Assembly (NCBI GenBank): GCA_002839805.1
Contig: PGYT01000007.1
Coordinates: 1 to 64,000 of the forward strand
Length of the DNA: 64,000 nucleotides
DNA from: Ignavibacteriae bacterium HGW-Ignavibacteriae-2
Lineage (GTDB): Bacteria; Bacteroidota; Ignavibacteria; Ignavibacteriales; Melioribacteraceae
Reading direction: 5' to 3'
Shown here: in pieces, positions 1 to 9,298 of the stretch
Layout of the letters: every line of letters begins with the position of its first letter
Position numbering within the stretch: the first letter of the stretch is position 1
Translations under genes and position numbers: made by a program
Notes under the pieces: model-generated
Told to the model about the DNA's origin: nothing
Seen by the model: the letters and a program-made list of their open reading frames with translations, nothing else
Database searches by the model: none

Positions 1-196
1 CTGCGGTAAAGAATTCTTTTCTTAGTGTGTTGCTTTTTGCAGCTGGTAATTGTAACCATTCCACAGTTTTGTTACCGTATTTAAGAGTAGTGTTGTTGGA
101 GTTACTCTGAATATCGGGGGTAACAATTGAACTCTGGTCGTTGCAAGCCGTAAATAAAAGGGCTGCTATCGCGACTAGTGAAAGTAATCTTTTCAT
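1..196 (-). CDS. Lipoprotein, N-terminal part only (runs off the window start)
   Basis: Sixty-five codons are visible before the window edge cuts the gene. The protein opens with a classic lipoprotein signal peptide: MKR, a hydrophobic stretch, and a lipobox LFTAC with the lipidated cysteine at residue 18, followed by a Ser/Thr/Asn-rich linker. It should be exported and anchored to the inner or outer membrane. A good ribosome site (AGGAGA) lies about 6 bases before the ATG. The next gene on the same strand (261-848) is also a lipoprotein with a similar signal and low-complexity linker, so the two may be related, but the part of this gene that would show a shared C-terminal domain is outside the window. 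The function is unknown. Confidence 0.8.
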   Translation of the reverse strand, partial: MKRLLSLVAIAALLFTACNDQSSIVTPDIQSNSNNTTLKYGNKTVEWLQLPAAKSNTLRKEFFTA

Positions 197-260
197 TTCA
201 ATTCTCCTGTTTTGTTGTTTAGTAAAACTTTTTATATAGTTGTAAAGATTTTATCAACTG

Positions 261-848
261 TTATCTTGTAAAGCCATATCGTGAAAAATGCCACAACTCA
301 GCGTCAAAAACTTTTGCATAACCTTCGGCTTCATTTATCTCAATTTTTCTGTATTTAACATTTTCATTTGTAGGACAACCATTTTCATCAATGTACTGGA
401 AGAAATTTTCAAGATTAATCTTATACTCTTTTACGTCAATGTCCTTAAATTTTAATGTTAATAAAATGGGTTTATTAAAAACTGCTCCGTGCGGATCGAG
501 ATCGACAGATAGTTCTTCAGGATCAAAGGTAGCGTTAAAAGTAATTTCATTTTCATTAAATGTGTTTGGTTGAATTATCAAATCACATTCAAATTTTTTA
601 CCCGCGTGTGGGCCTGACGTCCAAGAATAAGAGAAATTTACTTTACCGCCTTTTGCGTTTTGGATTGTAACACTGTTGGAATATTTGATAGTCACATCGG
701 GTTCAACAATTTTATTCGATTTAGCGACTGTACGTGAATTAGAACTTGGAGCTAGATCGTTAGTTGAACTTACGACCGATGTATTATCACTGCAGGCCAT
801 TAAGAGAAGAAAGGTAGTTGCCGCCAGGACTAATAATTTGTTCTTCAT
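261..848 (-). CDS. ZU5-like lipoprotein ending in HFSRYGFTR
   Basis: A 195-residue predicted lipoprotein: signal peptide with lipobox LLMAC (Cys19), a Ser/Asn-rich linker to about residue 45, then a beta-rich domain starting with a GGKVNFSY-type strand. The domain contains a D-P-H-G-A-V-F-N-K-P segment and ends in HFSRYGFTR. The order of Gly-Gly start, FNKP strand and final HFS-Y motif is what ZU5-like domains of bacterial surface proteins show. That family assignment is my reading of the pattern. The lipoprotein at 20277-20783 has the same plan and the same last nine residues, so the two are paralogues. AAGGAG lies just before the start codon. It is probably exposed on the cell surface or in the periplasm; the ligand is unknown. 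Confidence 0.8.
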   Translation of the reverse strand: MKNKLLVLAATTFLLLMACSDNTSVVSSTNDLAPSSNSRTVAKSNKIVEPDVTIKYSNSVTIQNAKGGKVNFSYSWTSGPHAGKKFECDLIIQPNTFNENEITFNATFDPEELSVDLDPHGAVFNKPILLTLKFKDIDVKEYKINLENFFQYIDENGCPTNENVKYRKIEINEAEGYAKVFDAELWHFSRYGFTR

Positions 849-1171
849 GACTACTCCTTCATTTAATTTATTTCATTGATAATGACAAAACGTATGCCAT
901 ATTAAACTAAGATGTGGTGTCTTCTAAATAAATGATTATTTATCTGGTAAGAATTACAGGAGTGTAAAATAATTTTCCACTCCCAACAACGCGAATATAA
1001 AAAAACAAAAAGTAAATATTAAATAATATCAATTAAGAAAAACAAAATATAAATATATAGTTTTGAAAAGTGTGCTAAAATAAGGCAGTATCCCAAAATG
1101 AGTCAAAATAATAAATTGTTAAATTTTAAGTGATATGCTGTAAGTGATAGTAAACAAAGAAGTTATGATGG
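849..1171. other. Intergenic, AT-rich, no gene seen
   Basis: This 323-base gap separates the lipoprotein gene from the regulator, both on the minus strand. It should hold the promoter of the lipoprotein near its low-coordinate end. No hairpin with a T run, RNA gene or convincing small reading frame was seen. Confidence 0.5.
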
Positions 1172-2542
1172 TTAGTTTGAGTCTTTCAAAATTTTTTGTA
1201 GAGTAGGGCGGGAGATTCCTAAAAACTCAGATGCTTTTGATTTGTTGGAATCAACCTTTTCTAAAACCGCTTTTGTGTAAATATGAGACAGATCCTGTAA
1301 CGAAGTTTTTTGATAATCAATACTTAAATTGACGGTACTTTCCAATTCTATCTGCTTAGGTTGTGTTATGTGATCGTGTTTATGGTTTTGGTAAATTACA
1401 TTATTAAAACTTTTTAGTGAGAAAATATTGTCCTCATTAAGAATGATTGAATTCTGTATGGTGTTTTTTAATTCCTGAATATTTCCCGGCCATGGATAAG
1501 TAAATAAAAAGTCGAATACATCACTTTCGATTCTGGAAATTTTTTTGTTATAATAATTGCTGTAATGAATTACGAAATGTTCAAATAAATTTTGTATATC
1601 GTCCTTACGAAAACGCAGGGGGGAGATGTCTAAATGAGCCATATTCAGGTAATAATATAATTCCTCATCAAATTGTCCGACACATACTTTTTGTTCCAAA
1701 TTTTCAGAAGTAGTACAAATTACTCTAAATTTTGCGTCCAAATTATTTTTGGTGAAAAAATAGTTTAGATTGCTAATCAGTCTTTTTTGGACTGATAGGG
1801 GCATTTCGTTTACTTCCCGGATTATAAGAGTTCCGGCAGGAATTGCTTCGTAAAGTTCATAATCATTAATTAAATCTTTATAAAAAGATTTTTCGGGGGA
1901 AGTGATTTTTAGTGTAAATTTTTCATTGTCCATATATGGGTATATCAGTTCGGTTAAGCAGTGATCATTGTTTTTAGCTATTTGATGGATTGTATTGGCA
2001 AGGTTTGTTTTGCCTAACCCTATCTCACCTTCAATAATTATATTTATACTTCTGTCTGAGGCATATTCTTTTGTTTGCGCTATTTTATTGTTAGCATTAT
2101 CTCCCGAACCGAAAACTGTTTTTAGAATATAATTGGTCTCATTTAAAGATTTGTATTTGCTGACGAAATTAATGTCCAAACCTTTAAGTTCATCTATTAG
2201 AAATTTTTGAAGATGAGTGATTTCATCTGGAAGTAAAAAAAAGTGGGTAAAACCTTTTCTTATCAGCTGTGTTATTGAATTAATTGAATATTCGCTTATT
2301 AGAAAAACAAATCTGTCTTTTCTTATATTTTTTAAAGAAAGCAGTTTTTTCAATATTTCGGACTCGTTTTCGAAAATTTGAACGATATAAATGGCTGGGG
2401 TTTTCTGTTCGAAAATAATTTCTTTTGAAGAGACTATGCTCAAATTGTAATCACCAATTTGTCCGAATAAATTTTCAGCATAATTTGGGTCGTTAAAATC
2501 GCTTATTAAATATAATTTTAAACTACTGTCTTTTGATAACAT
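1172..2542 (-). CDS. Degenerate NtrC-like regulator: pseudo-receiver, AAA+ remnant, Fis-type HTH
   Basis: A 456-residue protein with the plan of an NtrC-family response regulator but with its key residues changed. Residues 8-120 look like a receiver domain in which the phosphoacceptor position is Gln55 (YIVQI) instead of Asp. Residues about 170-177 are a Walker A motif, GEIGLGKT. The Walker B region reads LIIREVNEMP (near 236-245) where the family has LFLDEIGE-P, so the Asp is lost. The GAFTGA loop that touches sigma54 is absent between these motifs. The sensor and R-finger region (FDEELYYYLN) lacks the usual arginines, while WPGNIQELKN and a C-terminal Fis-type helix-turn-helix (SKASEFLGISRPTLQKIL) are well kept. 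It is probably a DNA-binding regulator that does not activate sigma54 by the usual ATP-driven route. It lies 15 bases after a histidine kinase gene, which is its likely partner or co-regulator. Confidence 0.82.
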   Translation of the reverse strand: MLSKDSSLKLYLISDFNDPNYAENLFGQIGDYNLSIVSSKEIIFEQKTPAIYIVQIFENESEILKKLLSLKNIRKDRFVFLISEYSINSITQLIRKGFTHFFLLPDEITHLQKFLIDELKGLDINFVSKYKSLNETNYILKTVFGSGDNANNKIAQTKEYASDRSINIIIEGEIGLGKTNLANTIHQIAKNNDHCLTELIYPYMDNEKFTLKITSPEKSFYKDLINDYELYEAIPAGTLIIREVNEMPLSVQKRLISNLNYFFTKNNLDAKFRVICTTSENLEQKVCVGQFDEELYYYLNMAHLDISPLRFRKDDIQNLFEHFVIHYSNYYNKKISRIESDVFDFLFTYPWPGNIQELKNTIQNSIILNEDNIFSLKSFNNVIYQNHKHDHITQPKQIELESTVNLSIDYQKTSLQDLSHIYTKAVLEKVDSNKSKASEFLGISRPTLQKILKDSN

Positions 2543-2557
2543 TTATAATACTACTTA

Positions 2558-4120
2558 TTATTTACTGAATTTATACCTTGTTGTTTTCTGCGGTTGAACT
2601 TCTTTTTCCGCGTCTGTTTGAACTGTAAATCCGGATTTTATAGGAAGAGAAATAATGAATGTTGTTCCTTTTCCTAATTCACTCTCAATGGCTATCTGCC
2701 CTTTATTTTTAGTTATAAAATCCTTACATAATAACAATCCTAGTCCGGAACCTTTTTCGTCGTTGGTCCCAACTGTAGTCAATTGAGATTCTATTTTAAA
2801 TAATTTTGTTTTGTTATCTTCCGAGATTCCAACGCCGTCGTCTTTTATGCTTACGTCAATAATTTTTTTCCTCTGTTTTACTTCAATACTTATATTACCG
2901 CCGAGCTGTGTAAATTTAAGAGCGTTCGATAAAAGATTCCTAAGCACAGTTTCAATCATATTCTTATCCGCGAAAACTAGCACCTTTTGGGGGGTTTTGA
3001 TATCGATTGTAATTCGTTTTTGTGAGGCCACATGCTCGTAATATGTTGATATTTCTTTTATTTGATCCGATATATCGAAATTTATAGGTGTGTATTCAAT
3101 TCTTCCTAATTGAATTCTGGACCATTGCAACAAGTTTTCCAATAAAGAGAGCAGATGTCGTCCTGTTTTATATATACTGTTCGAAAATTCTTTAATCTCA
3201 TCAGTGTTCATAGTAGCGGCTTCTTTAGCAAGAAATTCCGAAAATCCCAGAAGTGAAGAAAACGGGCTTCTTAAATCGTGCGCAACAATAGAGAAAAATT
3301 TGTCTTTGTTAATATTTAACTCACGTAATTCTTCCTGCGATTCATTCAATTTTTTATTCACTAAACTGAGTTCTTTGGCGTATTGTTCACTTATAATTTT
3401 GTTGTAATGGAGCTCTTCAACATATTTCCTCAGTTCACTATCCATTTTGTTCTGATGCGTAAGGTCTTCCATAAAAAGAATTAAACCATCTGGTGTATTT
3501 ATTTGCTTTATGTCAATTGATACACTTTTTTCATCTTCTTTATAATCAAATTGACTGCTGTAAATAGTTCCGAGTCCCAAATTATTATTTTTCATTTCAA
3601 CTATATGATTAAACAGATCGGGGGGGAGAAGATTTTTTAATAATAATTTTTCTTTTGCAGAGTTTGATATTTTGGGCAATTTAGAATTAATTGCGAACTC
3701 TTGAACTTCAAATTTTGAATTACAACTTAAATAGTATTTAAAGTCCGTTTCGAATATTTTTTTCTTTTTGTTTTTGGATTTACTTAAAATTCTAACGGGA
3801 TAACCGAATACTATTGTAAATCCACCGGTTTTTAACTTATCAATAGTTGGCAGTAACAGGAAAGTAAAACCTTTGTTTTTCTCGGGGAAATATTGTAATT
3901 CGGTTTCAATACATTGCTGCTGAGAAATTTTATGCTTTTTCCTGAATTCAACCAAAAATTCATTTGCAGAATCTTTTACAAGATCATCCAGTGTGGATTT
4001 ACTGCTTGATGAGAAATATTTATCAAAAAATTTATTGCATTCACTATTTTGAAATACGAATTCACCTTTCGGGTTAAGGATAAATACTATTTCTATTTTG
4101 GAAGCTCTAAAATTGGTCAT
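2558..4120 (-). CDS. Soluble sensor histidine kinase
   Basis: A 520-residue histidine kinase without obvious membrane segments. The N-terminal 230 residues look like two PAS-type folds (an opening ILNPKGEFVFQNSECN and a second segment ending DGLILFMEDLTHQ). A coiled coil follows (about 230-272), then a HisKA domain with the phosphorylated His near residue 281 in FFSIVAHDLRSPF. The catalytic domain has the N box NLLSNALKF (near 397), G1 DDGVGIS and G2 GSGLGL. It probably senses a cytoplasmic signal. The gene precedes the degenerate NtrC-like regulator by 15 bases in the same direction, but that regulator lacks the phosphoacceptor Asp, so normal phosphotransfer to it looks impossible and the real target may be elsewhere. 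The family call is firm; the signal is unknown. Confidence 0.93.
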   Translation of the reverse strand: MTNFRASKIEIVFILNPKGEFVFQNSECNKFFDKYFSSSSKSTLDDLVKDSANEFLVEFRKKHKISQQQCIETELQYFPEKNKGFTFLLLPTIDKLKTGGFTIVFGYPVRILSKSKNKKKKIFETDFKYYLSCNSKFEVQEFAINSKLPKISNSAKEKLLLKNLLPPDLFNHIVEMKNNNLGLGTIYSSQFDYKEDEKSVSIDIKQINTPDGLILFMEDLTHQNKMDSELRKYVEELHYNKIISEQYAKELSLVNKKLNESQEELRELNINKDKFFSIVAHDLRSPFSSLLGFSEFLAKEAATMNTDEIKEFSNSIYKTGRHLLSLLENLLQWSRIQLGRIEYTPINFDISDQIKEISTYYEHVASQKRITIDIKTPQKVLVFADKNMIETVLRNLLSNALKFTQLGGNISIEVKQRKKIIDVSIKDDGVGISEDNKTKLFKIESQLTTVGTNDEKGSGLGLLLCKDFITKNKGQIAIESELGKGTTFIISLPIKSGFTVQTDAEKEVQPQKTTRYKFSK

Positions 4121-4606
4121 CTTAACACTTCAATTATTTATAAAATAATTTTTTATGGACTTCTCCTGAGTGGATAATCGAAAATATTTTTTTACTGTTG
4201 AGTATTATTTATAATCATAAAGAAATTAAGATTTAATGGAAGACATTTGTTGCAATTTTAATTATAGTCACCTTTCGGCGCATATAAAGAATAAATGGTT
4301 CAGTTAGTTTTTATTTCACTTATTAAAATATATGTGGTCTTATTTTAATGGACAAACATGTCTTTATTATAACCATAAATATTCTTAAATTCCATATTGA
4401 TTATTTATCGTTGTTCTACCTTTCTTATAAATAAGATTTTACTCGAAAGTTTTCTAACTATTTAGAGATATAATATATTATTTATTCGAAAATATACAAA
4501 TTAAGCGGATAAAAGCATCTTTATAGTGGCAAAATATTTGCTACTCTAAAATAATTACATTTTGAAATAAATTTTGATCAATAAACAATAATTTGAGGAA
4601 AAATTA
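4121..4606. other. Divergent promoter region between kinase and PFOR genes
   Basis: A 486-base AT-rich gap between the minus-strand histidine kinase and plus-strand nifJ. It must carry promoters for both directions. The one clear motif is a sigma54-like element at 4527-4542. A ribosome site GAGGAA lies about 10 bases before the nifJ ATG. Nothing else was recognised. Confidence 0.6.
4527..4542 (+). promoter_or_regulatory. Sigma54-like -24/-12 promoter ahead of nifJ
   Basis: The sequence TGGCAAAATATTTGCT fits the sigma54 consensus (TGGCAC, 5 bases, TTGCA/T) at all positions except one (A for the last C of the -24 box). The GG and GC dinucleotides are at the required spacing. It predicts a start near 4553 and a leader of about 54 bases. 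A single match in AT-rich DNA can be chance, and the adjacent NtrC-like gene lacks the GAFTGA loop, so the activator would have to be another protein. Confidence 0.5.
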
Positions 4607-7600
4607 ATGGCAAGACAAAAAATAACCATTGATGGAAATGATGCAGCTGCTTATGTGGCATATAATGCCAGTGAAGTGATTGCCATTTACCCGATTACAC
4701 CATCATCGGGCATGGGCGAATTATCTGACGCCTGGGCTGCTCAGGGAGTTAAAAATATTTGGGGAACAGTACCAACTGTGGCCGAAATGCAAAGTGAAGG
4801 AGGAGCTGCCGGCGCGGTTCATGGCGCTTTGCAGAGCGGTTCGTTAACAACAACATTTACAGCCTCACAGGGACTTTTATTAATGATCCCTAATATGTAT
4901 AAAATTGCTGGTGAGTTGACCCCTACAGTGTTTCATGTATCCGCAAGATCGATCGCCGCGCAGGCTCTTTCTATTTTTGGTGATCATAGCGACGTTATGG
5001 CAACAAGACAAACCGGATTCGGTTTGTTGGCTTCAAGCTCAATTCAGGAAATTATGGACATGGCAGCCATTTCGCATGCCGCAACATTAGAATCAAGAAT
5101 ACCATTTATTCATTTCTTCGATGGTTTCAGATCTTCGCATGAAGTAAATAAAATTGAACAGTTGACCAAAGAAGATATTAAAGCAATGATAAGTGATGAA
5201 CTTGTTACTCAGCACAGACAAAGATCACTTAGTCCTGATAGACCTGTTCTTAGAGGAACAGCTCAGAATCCTGATGTTTATTTCCAGGGAAGAGAAACCG
5301 TTAATAAATTCTATAATGCTTGTCCCGATATAGTACAAAAAACAATGGATAAATTTGCGCAGATTACCGGCAGACAATATCATTTATTCGACTATTTCGG
5401 TGCACCCGACGCCAAACAGGTTATTATTATGATGGGCTCGGGAAGTGAAACAGCATTGGAAACGGTTAATTATTTAACCGAAAAAATGGGTGAAAAAGTC
5501 GGTGTTCTTAAGGTTCGTCTGTACAGACCTTTTTCAAACCAACAATTAATAGACGCTTTACCACAAACAGTAGAAAAAATAGCTGTTCTCGACAGAACAA
5601 AAGAACCCGGTTCCGGCGGAGAACCTTTATACTTAGATGTTATTGCCGCTCTTACAGAAGATATGATGAGCGAAAAACCTAAATTCGCTAAAATGCCGCG
5701 AACCACAGGGGGAAGATATGGATTGTCATCCAAAGAATTTACTCCGGCGATGGTTAAAGCAGTATACGATGAATTAAAGAAAGACATTCCAAAAAATCAT
5801 TTTACAGTCGGTATTAATGATGATGTTACTTTTACAAGTTTAGATTACGATCCTCATTTTATTATTGAAGGCGACGATGTAGTACGCGCTATGTTTTATG
5901 GATTGGGTGCCGATGGTACAGTGGGCGCAAATAAAAACTCGATTAAAATTATCGGTGAAGAAACTGATAATTACGCTCAAGGTTATTTCGTATACGATTC
6001 AAAAAAATCTGGTTCAACAACTGTGTCTCACTTACGATTCGGTAAAAAACCAATAATTTCTCAATACCTTATTCAATCCGCTAAATTTATTGGATGTCAT
6101 CAGTTTAACCTTTTGGAAAAATTTGATGTTTTGGATATAATTATTGAAGGCGGCACATTCCTTCTTAATAGTCCATATCCTACTGATCAAACTTGGGATA
6201 AATTACCGAATAGAGTTCAACAACAGATTATTGATAAAAAATTAAAATTCTATGCTATAGACGCTTACACAGTTGCGCAAGAAACAGGCATGGGCGCAAG
6301 AATTAATACAATTATGCAAACTTGTTTCTTCGCCATTTCTGGTGTATTGCCGGAAGATGAAGCGATTGAACAAATTAAAAAGGCTATTAAAAAAACTTAC
6401 GGCGCAAAAGGCGAAGAAATTGTTAAGAAGAATTACGAAGCTGTTGATCAGACACTTGCAAATCTTCATAAAATTACTCTTCCTGAAACAGCTACAAGTA
6501 CAATCAAATTGCCTCCAATAGTTTCTGATTCAGCTCCCGATTATGTTAAAAATGTCCTTGGTCTTATGATGGCAGGCAAAGGTGATGAGGTATCTGTAAG
6601 TCAAATGCCAATAGACGGAACATTTCCGACTGCAACAACTCAGTGGGAAAAACGTAATATCGCTTTAGAAGTGCCAGCGTGGGATACTGATGTATGTATA
6701 CAGTGTGGAAAATGCGCTATGGTTTGTCCGCATGCAACAATACGTATTAAAGCTTATGATAAAGAACTAACCAAAAACGCACCCGAAACTTTCAAATGGA
6801 CAGAAGCAAAAGGCAAAGAATACGAAGGTAAAGCTTATACGATTCAAGTTGCTGTAGAAGACTGCACCGGTTGCGGAATTTGTGTTGAAGTTTGTCCGGC
6901 TAAAAATAAACAGGAAACCCGACTTAAAGCTATAAATATGGTTGAACAAATACCGCTCAGAGAAAAAGAAAGAGCAAATTGGGATTATTTCCTAACTATT
7001 CCGGAATTTGATAGAACTCAACTTAATGTAGGTTCAATTAAAGGCAGTCAGTTATTACAACCTCTTTTCGAATTCTCAGGCGCTTGCTCAGGCTGCGGTG
7101 AAACTCCTTATGTTAAACTTGTATCTCAATTATTCGGAGACAGAACTGTAATTGCTAATGCTACAGGATGCTCATCAATCTACGGCGGCAATTTACCAAC
7201 AACTCCATGGGCGAAAAACAACGATGGCAGAGGACCAGCCTGGTCAAATTCGTTGTTTGAAGATAACGCCGAATTTGGTTTCGGTATGCGTTTGTCAATC
7301 GATAAACATAAACAATACGCTGATGAATTGTTGGTGAAATTGAGCGATAAGTTGGATAAAGAGTTGGTTGACCAGATTTTAAATGCTGTGCAAAAATCTG
7401 AGGCTGACATATACGAACAGAGAGAAAGAGTTGAAAAACTTAAAAAAGAGTTGGAAAAATTAGATGATGATTCCGCTAAACAATTATTACCGATTGTAGA
7501 TTATCTTGTAAAAAAATCGGTTTGGATTATTGGCGGGGACGGCTGGGCTTATGATATTGGTTACGGCGGTTTAGATCATGTTATAGCTTCAGGTAAAAAT

Positions 7601-8188
7601 GTAAATATACTTGTACTTGATACTGAAGTTTATTCTAACACAGGTGGTCAGTGTTCCAAAGCTACAGGTATTGGAGCAGTAGCAAAATTCGCCGCCGGCG
7701 GAAAAGCTACTCCTAAAAAAGATTTGGCAATGATGGCAATGAATTATGGCAATGTATATGTCGCTCAGATAGCTATGGGCAGCAACGATACACAAACCTT
7801 AAAAGCATTTCTTGAAGCCGAAGCTTTCGAAGGTCCTTCCATAATTTTAGCTTACAGCCATTGTATAGCGCATGGAATAAATATGGCTAAGGGTATGGAA
7901 AATCAAAAATTAGCCGTTGATTCCGGTTACTGGCCATTATTCAGATTTAATCCAGAAAATTTATTGGAAGGTAAAAATCCATTAAAAATAGATTCCAAAG
8001 CTCCGAAAATCAAATTGGAAGAATACACCTACAAGGAAACCAGATATAAAATGCTAACCAAATCTAATCCTGAAGGTGCTAAAGAATTATTGAAACAAGC
8101 TCAAGCTCATTTATTAAAGAAATGGAAACTTTACGAACAAATGGCTGGTTTTGATTATTCTTCCAATGATGAAAAAAAAGATGCTTAA
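4607..8188 (+). CDS. nifJ: Pyruvate:ferredoxin (flavodoxin) oxidoreductase, single-chain
   Basis: A 1193-residue homodimer-type PFOR that interconverts pyruvate and CoA with acetyl-CoA, CO2 and reduced ferredoxin in the cytoplasm. All domains of the family are present in order: the N-terminal pyruvate-binding domain (YPITPSSGMGE), the transketolase-like and gamma domains, a two-cluster ferredoxin domain with CIQCGKCAMVC (near 696) and CTGCGICVEVC (near 752), the proximal cluster CSGCGETP (near 826) and the TPP site GGDGWAYDIG (near 976) followed by the NTGGQCSKAT segment. The length matches the family. The ATG has a GAGGAA ribosome site. The gene is followed after 71 bases by a DHOD-like flavoprotein, a pairing I recall from other Bacteroidota. 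A sigma54-like promoter lies about 65 bases upstream. Confidence 0.98.
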   Translation: MARQKITIDGNDAAAYVAYNASEVIAIYPITPSSGMGELSDAWAAQGVKNIWGTVPTVAEMQSEGGAAGAVHGALQSGSLTTTFTASQGLLLMIPNMYKIAGELTPTVFHVSARSIAAQALSIFGDHSDVMATRQTGFGLLASSSIQEIMDMAAISHAATLESRIPFIHFFDGFRSSHEVNKIEQLTKEDIKAMISDELVTQHRQRSLSPDRPVLRGTAQNPDVYFQGRETVNKFYNACPDIVQKTMDKFAQITGRQYHLFDYFGAPDAKQVIIMMGSGSETALETVNYLTEKMGEKVGVLKVRLYRPFSNQQLIDALPQTVEKIAVLDRTKEPGSGGEPLYLDVIAALTEDMMSEKPKFAKMPRTTGGRYGLSSKEFTPAMVKAVYDELKKDIPKNHFTVGINDDVTFTSLDYDPHFIIEGDDVVRAMFYGLGADGTVGANKNSIKIIGEETDNYAQGYFVYDSKKSGSTTVSHLRFGKKPIISQYLIQSAKFIGCHQFNLLEKFDVLDIIIEGGTFLLNSPYPTDQTWDKLPNRVQQQIIDKKLKFYAIDAYTVAQETGMGARINTIMQTCFFAISGVLPEDEAIEQIKKAIKKTYGAKGEEIVKKNYEAVDQTLANLHKITLPETATSTIKLPPIVSDSAPDYVKNVLGLMMAGKGDEVSVSQMPIDGTFPTATTQWEKRNIALEVPAWDTDVCIQCGKCAMVCPHATIRIKAYDKELTKNAPETFKWTEAKGKEYEGKAYTIQVAVEDCTGCGICVEVCPAKNKQETRLKAINMVEQIPLREKERANWDYFLTIPEFDRTQLNVGSIKGSQLLQPLFEFSGACSGCGETPYVKLVSQLFGDRTVIANATGCSSIYGGNLPTTPWAKNNDGRGPAWSNSLFEDNAEFGFGMRLSIDKHKQYADELLVKLSDKLDKELVDQILNAVQKSEADIYEQRERVEKLKKELEKLDDDSAKQLLPIVDYLVKKSVWIIGGDGWAYDIGYGGLDHVIASGKNVNILVLDTEVYSNTGGQCSKATGIGAVAKFAAGGKATPKKDLAMMAMNYGNVYVAQIAMGSNDTQTLKAFLEAEAFEGPSIILAYSHCIAHGINMAKGMENQKLAVDSGYWPLFRFNPENLLEGKNPLKIDSKAPKIKLEEYTYKETRYKMLTKSNPEGAKELLKQAQAHLLKKWKLYEQMAGFDYSSNDEKKDA

Positions 8189-8195
8189 TTAATTG

Positions 8196-8217
8196 AGGCG
8201 GAACTTCGGTTCCGTCT
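8196..8217 (+). terminator. UUCG-capped hairpin after nifJ
   Basis: A 9-base-pair stem (8196-8204 with 8209-8217, one G-T pair) closed by the very stable TTCG tetraloop starts 7 bases after the nifJ stop. Only CTCTT-like pyrimidines follow, not a strong T run, and the next gene begins 42 bases on. It may be a leaky terminator or a 3' stabiliser that lowers expression of the downstream gene relative to nifJ. Confidence 0.6.
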
Positions 8218-8259
8218 CTTCCGTAATGATTGGAAAATTAAAATAAATTTGGAGTTAAT

Positions 8260-9258
8260 ATGGATTTAAAAACAAAATATATGGGACTAGAGTTAAAAAA
8301 CCCTATAGTTCCTTCTGCGTCTCCTTTAACTTGGAATCTGGATAATGTAAAATCTATGGAAGACAATGGGGCTGCAGCTTTAGTTGTGCATTCTTTGTTC
8401 GAAGAACAAATTTCGCATGAAGCTGGCGAATTAGATCATTATTTATCTTATGGCACTGAAAGTTTCGCTGAAGCGCGAAGTTATTTCCCTGAACTGGAAG
8501 ATTATAAAGTTGGTCCTGTGGAGTATCTTGATCTTATAGCTGATATTAAAAAAACTGTAGCTATTCCAGTAATAGGCAGTTTAAATGGTATTAGCACAGG
8601 CGGATGGGTAAAATACGCTAGAAATATTCAAGAAGCTGGGGCTGATGCATTGGAACTTAATGTTTATTATGTGCCAACAGATCCAAACAAAACCAGCGCA
8701 GATATTGAAAAACTGTATGTGGACGTGTTAAAAGCGGTAAAATCAAATGTTAGTATTCCCGTAGCAATTAAATTAAATCCCTACTTTACCTCTTTTGCTA
8801 ATATGGCCAAACAGCTTGATACCGCTGGCGCTGACGCTTTAGTTATGTTCAATAGATTTTATCAGCCGGATTTCGACTTAAATAAATTAGAGGTCGTACC
8901 TAATTTAGTATTAAGTACAAATTGGGAAATGAGATTACCACTTCGCTGGATTGCTATTCTGTATGGTCAAGTTAAGGCCAGTATGGCATTAACGAGCGGA
9001 GTTCACAACGCTACAGATATAATAAAAGTTATGATGGCCGGCGGCGACGTTGCTATGATGGCCTCAGAATTACTTATGAATGGAATCGGTAGAGTTAACG
9101 AGATTTTGACTGGTGTTAAAAACTGGATGGAAGAAAATGAATATGCTTCAATAGAAATGATGAAGGGAAGCATGAGCCAGAAATCAGTTCAGGAACCGGC
9201 AGCTTTTGAACGTGCTAATTATATGAAAACATTACAAAGCTACCAGACACTTATTTAA
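8260..9258 (+). CDS. Dihydroorotate dehydrogenase-like FMN protein
   Basis: A 332-residue TIM-barrel flavoprotein of the dihydroorotate dehydrogenase superfamily. It opens with [19 protein letters not shown], typical of class 1 enzymes, and has the lysine strand [11 protein letters not shown] and late glycine-rich phosphate-binding regions ([19 protein letters not shown]). The usual active-site segment with NxSCPN is replaced by [11 protein letters not shown], so the substrate is probably not dihydroorotate. It lies behind nifJ, from which it is separated only by a hairpin. The adjacency suggests an electron-transfer or amino-acid-related oxidoreductase role using ferredoxin, but this is inference. 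It belongs to the class usually named dihydroorotate dehydrogenase-like protein. Start: ATG preceded by GGAG. Confidence 0.9.
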   Translation: MDLKTKYMGLELKNPIVPSASPLTWNLDNVKSMEDNGAAALVVHSLFEEQISHEAGELDHYLSYGTESFAEARSYFPELEDYKVGPVEYLDLIADIKKTVAIPVIGSLNGISTGGWVKYARNIQEAGADALELNVYYVPTDPNKTSADIEKLYVDVLKAVKSNVSIPVAIKLNPYFTSFANMAKQLDTAGADALVMFNRFYQPDFDLNKLEVVPNLVLSTNWEMRLPLRWIAILYGQVKASMALTSGVHNATDIIKVMMAGGDVAMMASELLMNGIGRVNEILTGVKNWMEENEYASIEMMKGSMSQKSVQEPAAFERANYMKTLQSYQTLI

Positions 9259-9269
9259 TTATTTACATA

Positions 9270-9298
9270 CCTTGAAGGTCTATTACAGACCTTCAAGG
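9270..9298 (+). terminator. Perfect 12-bp hairpin terminator
   Basis: CCTTGAAGGTCT (9270-9281) pairs perfectly with 9287-9298 around an ATTAC loop, 11 bases after the stop of the DHOD-like gene. Only a weak T-rich stretch follows. It most likely ends the nifJ transcript. Confidence 0.7.
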
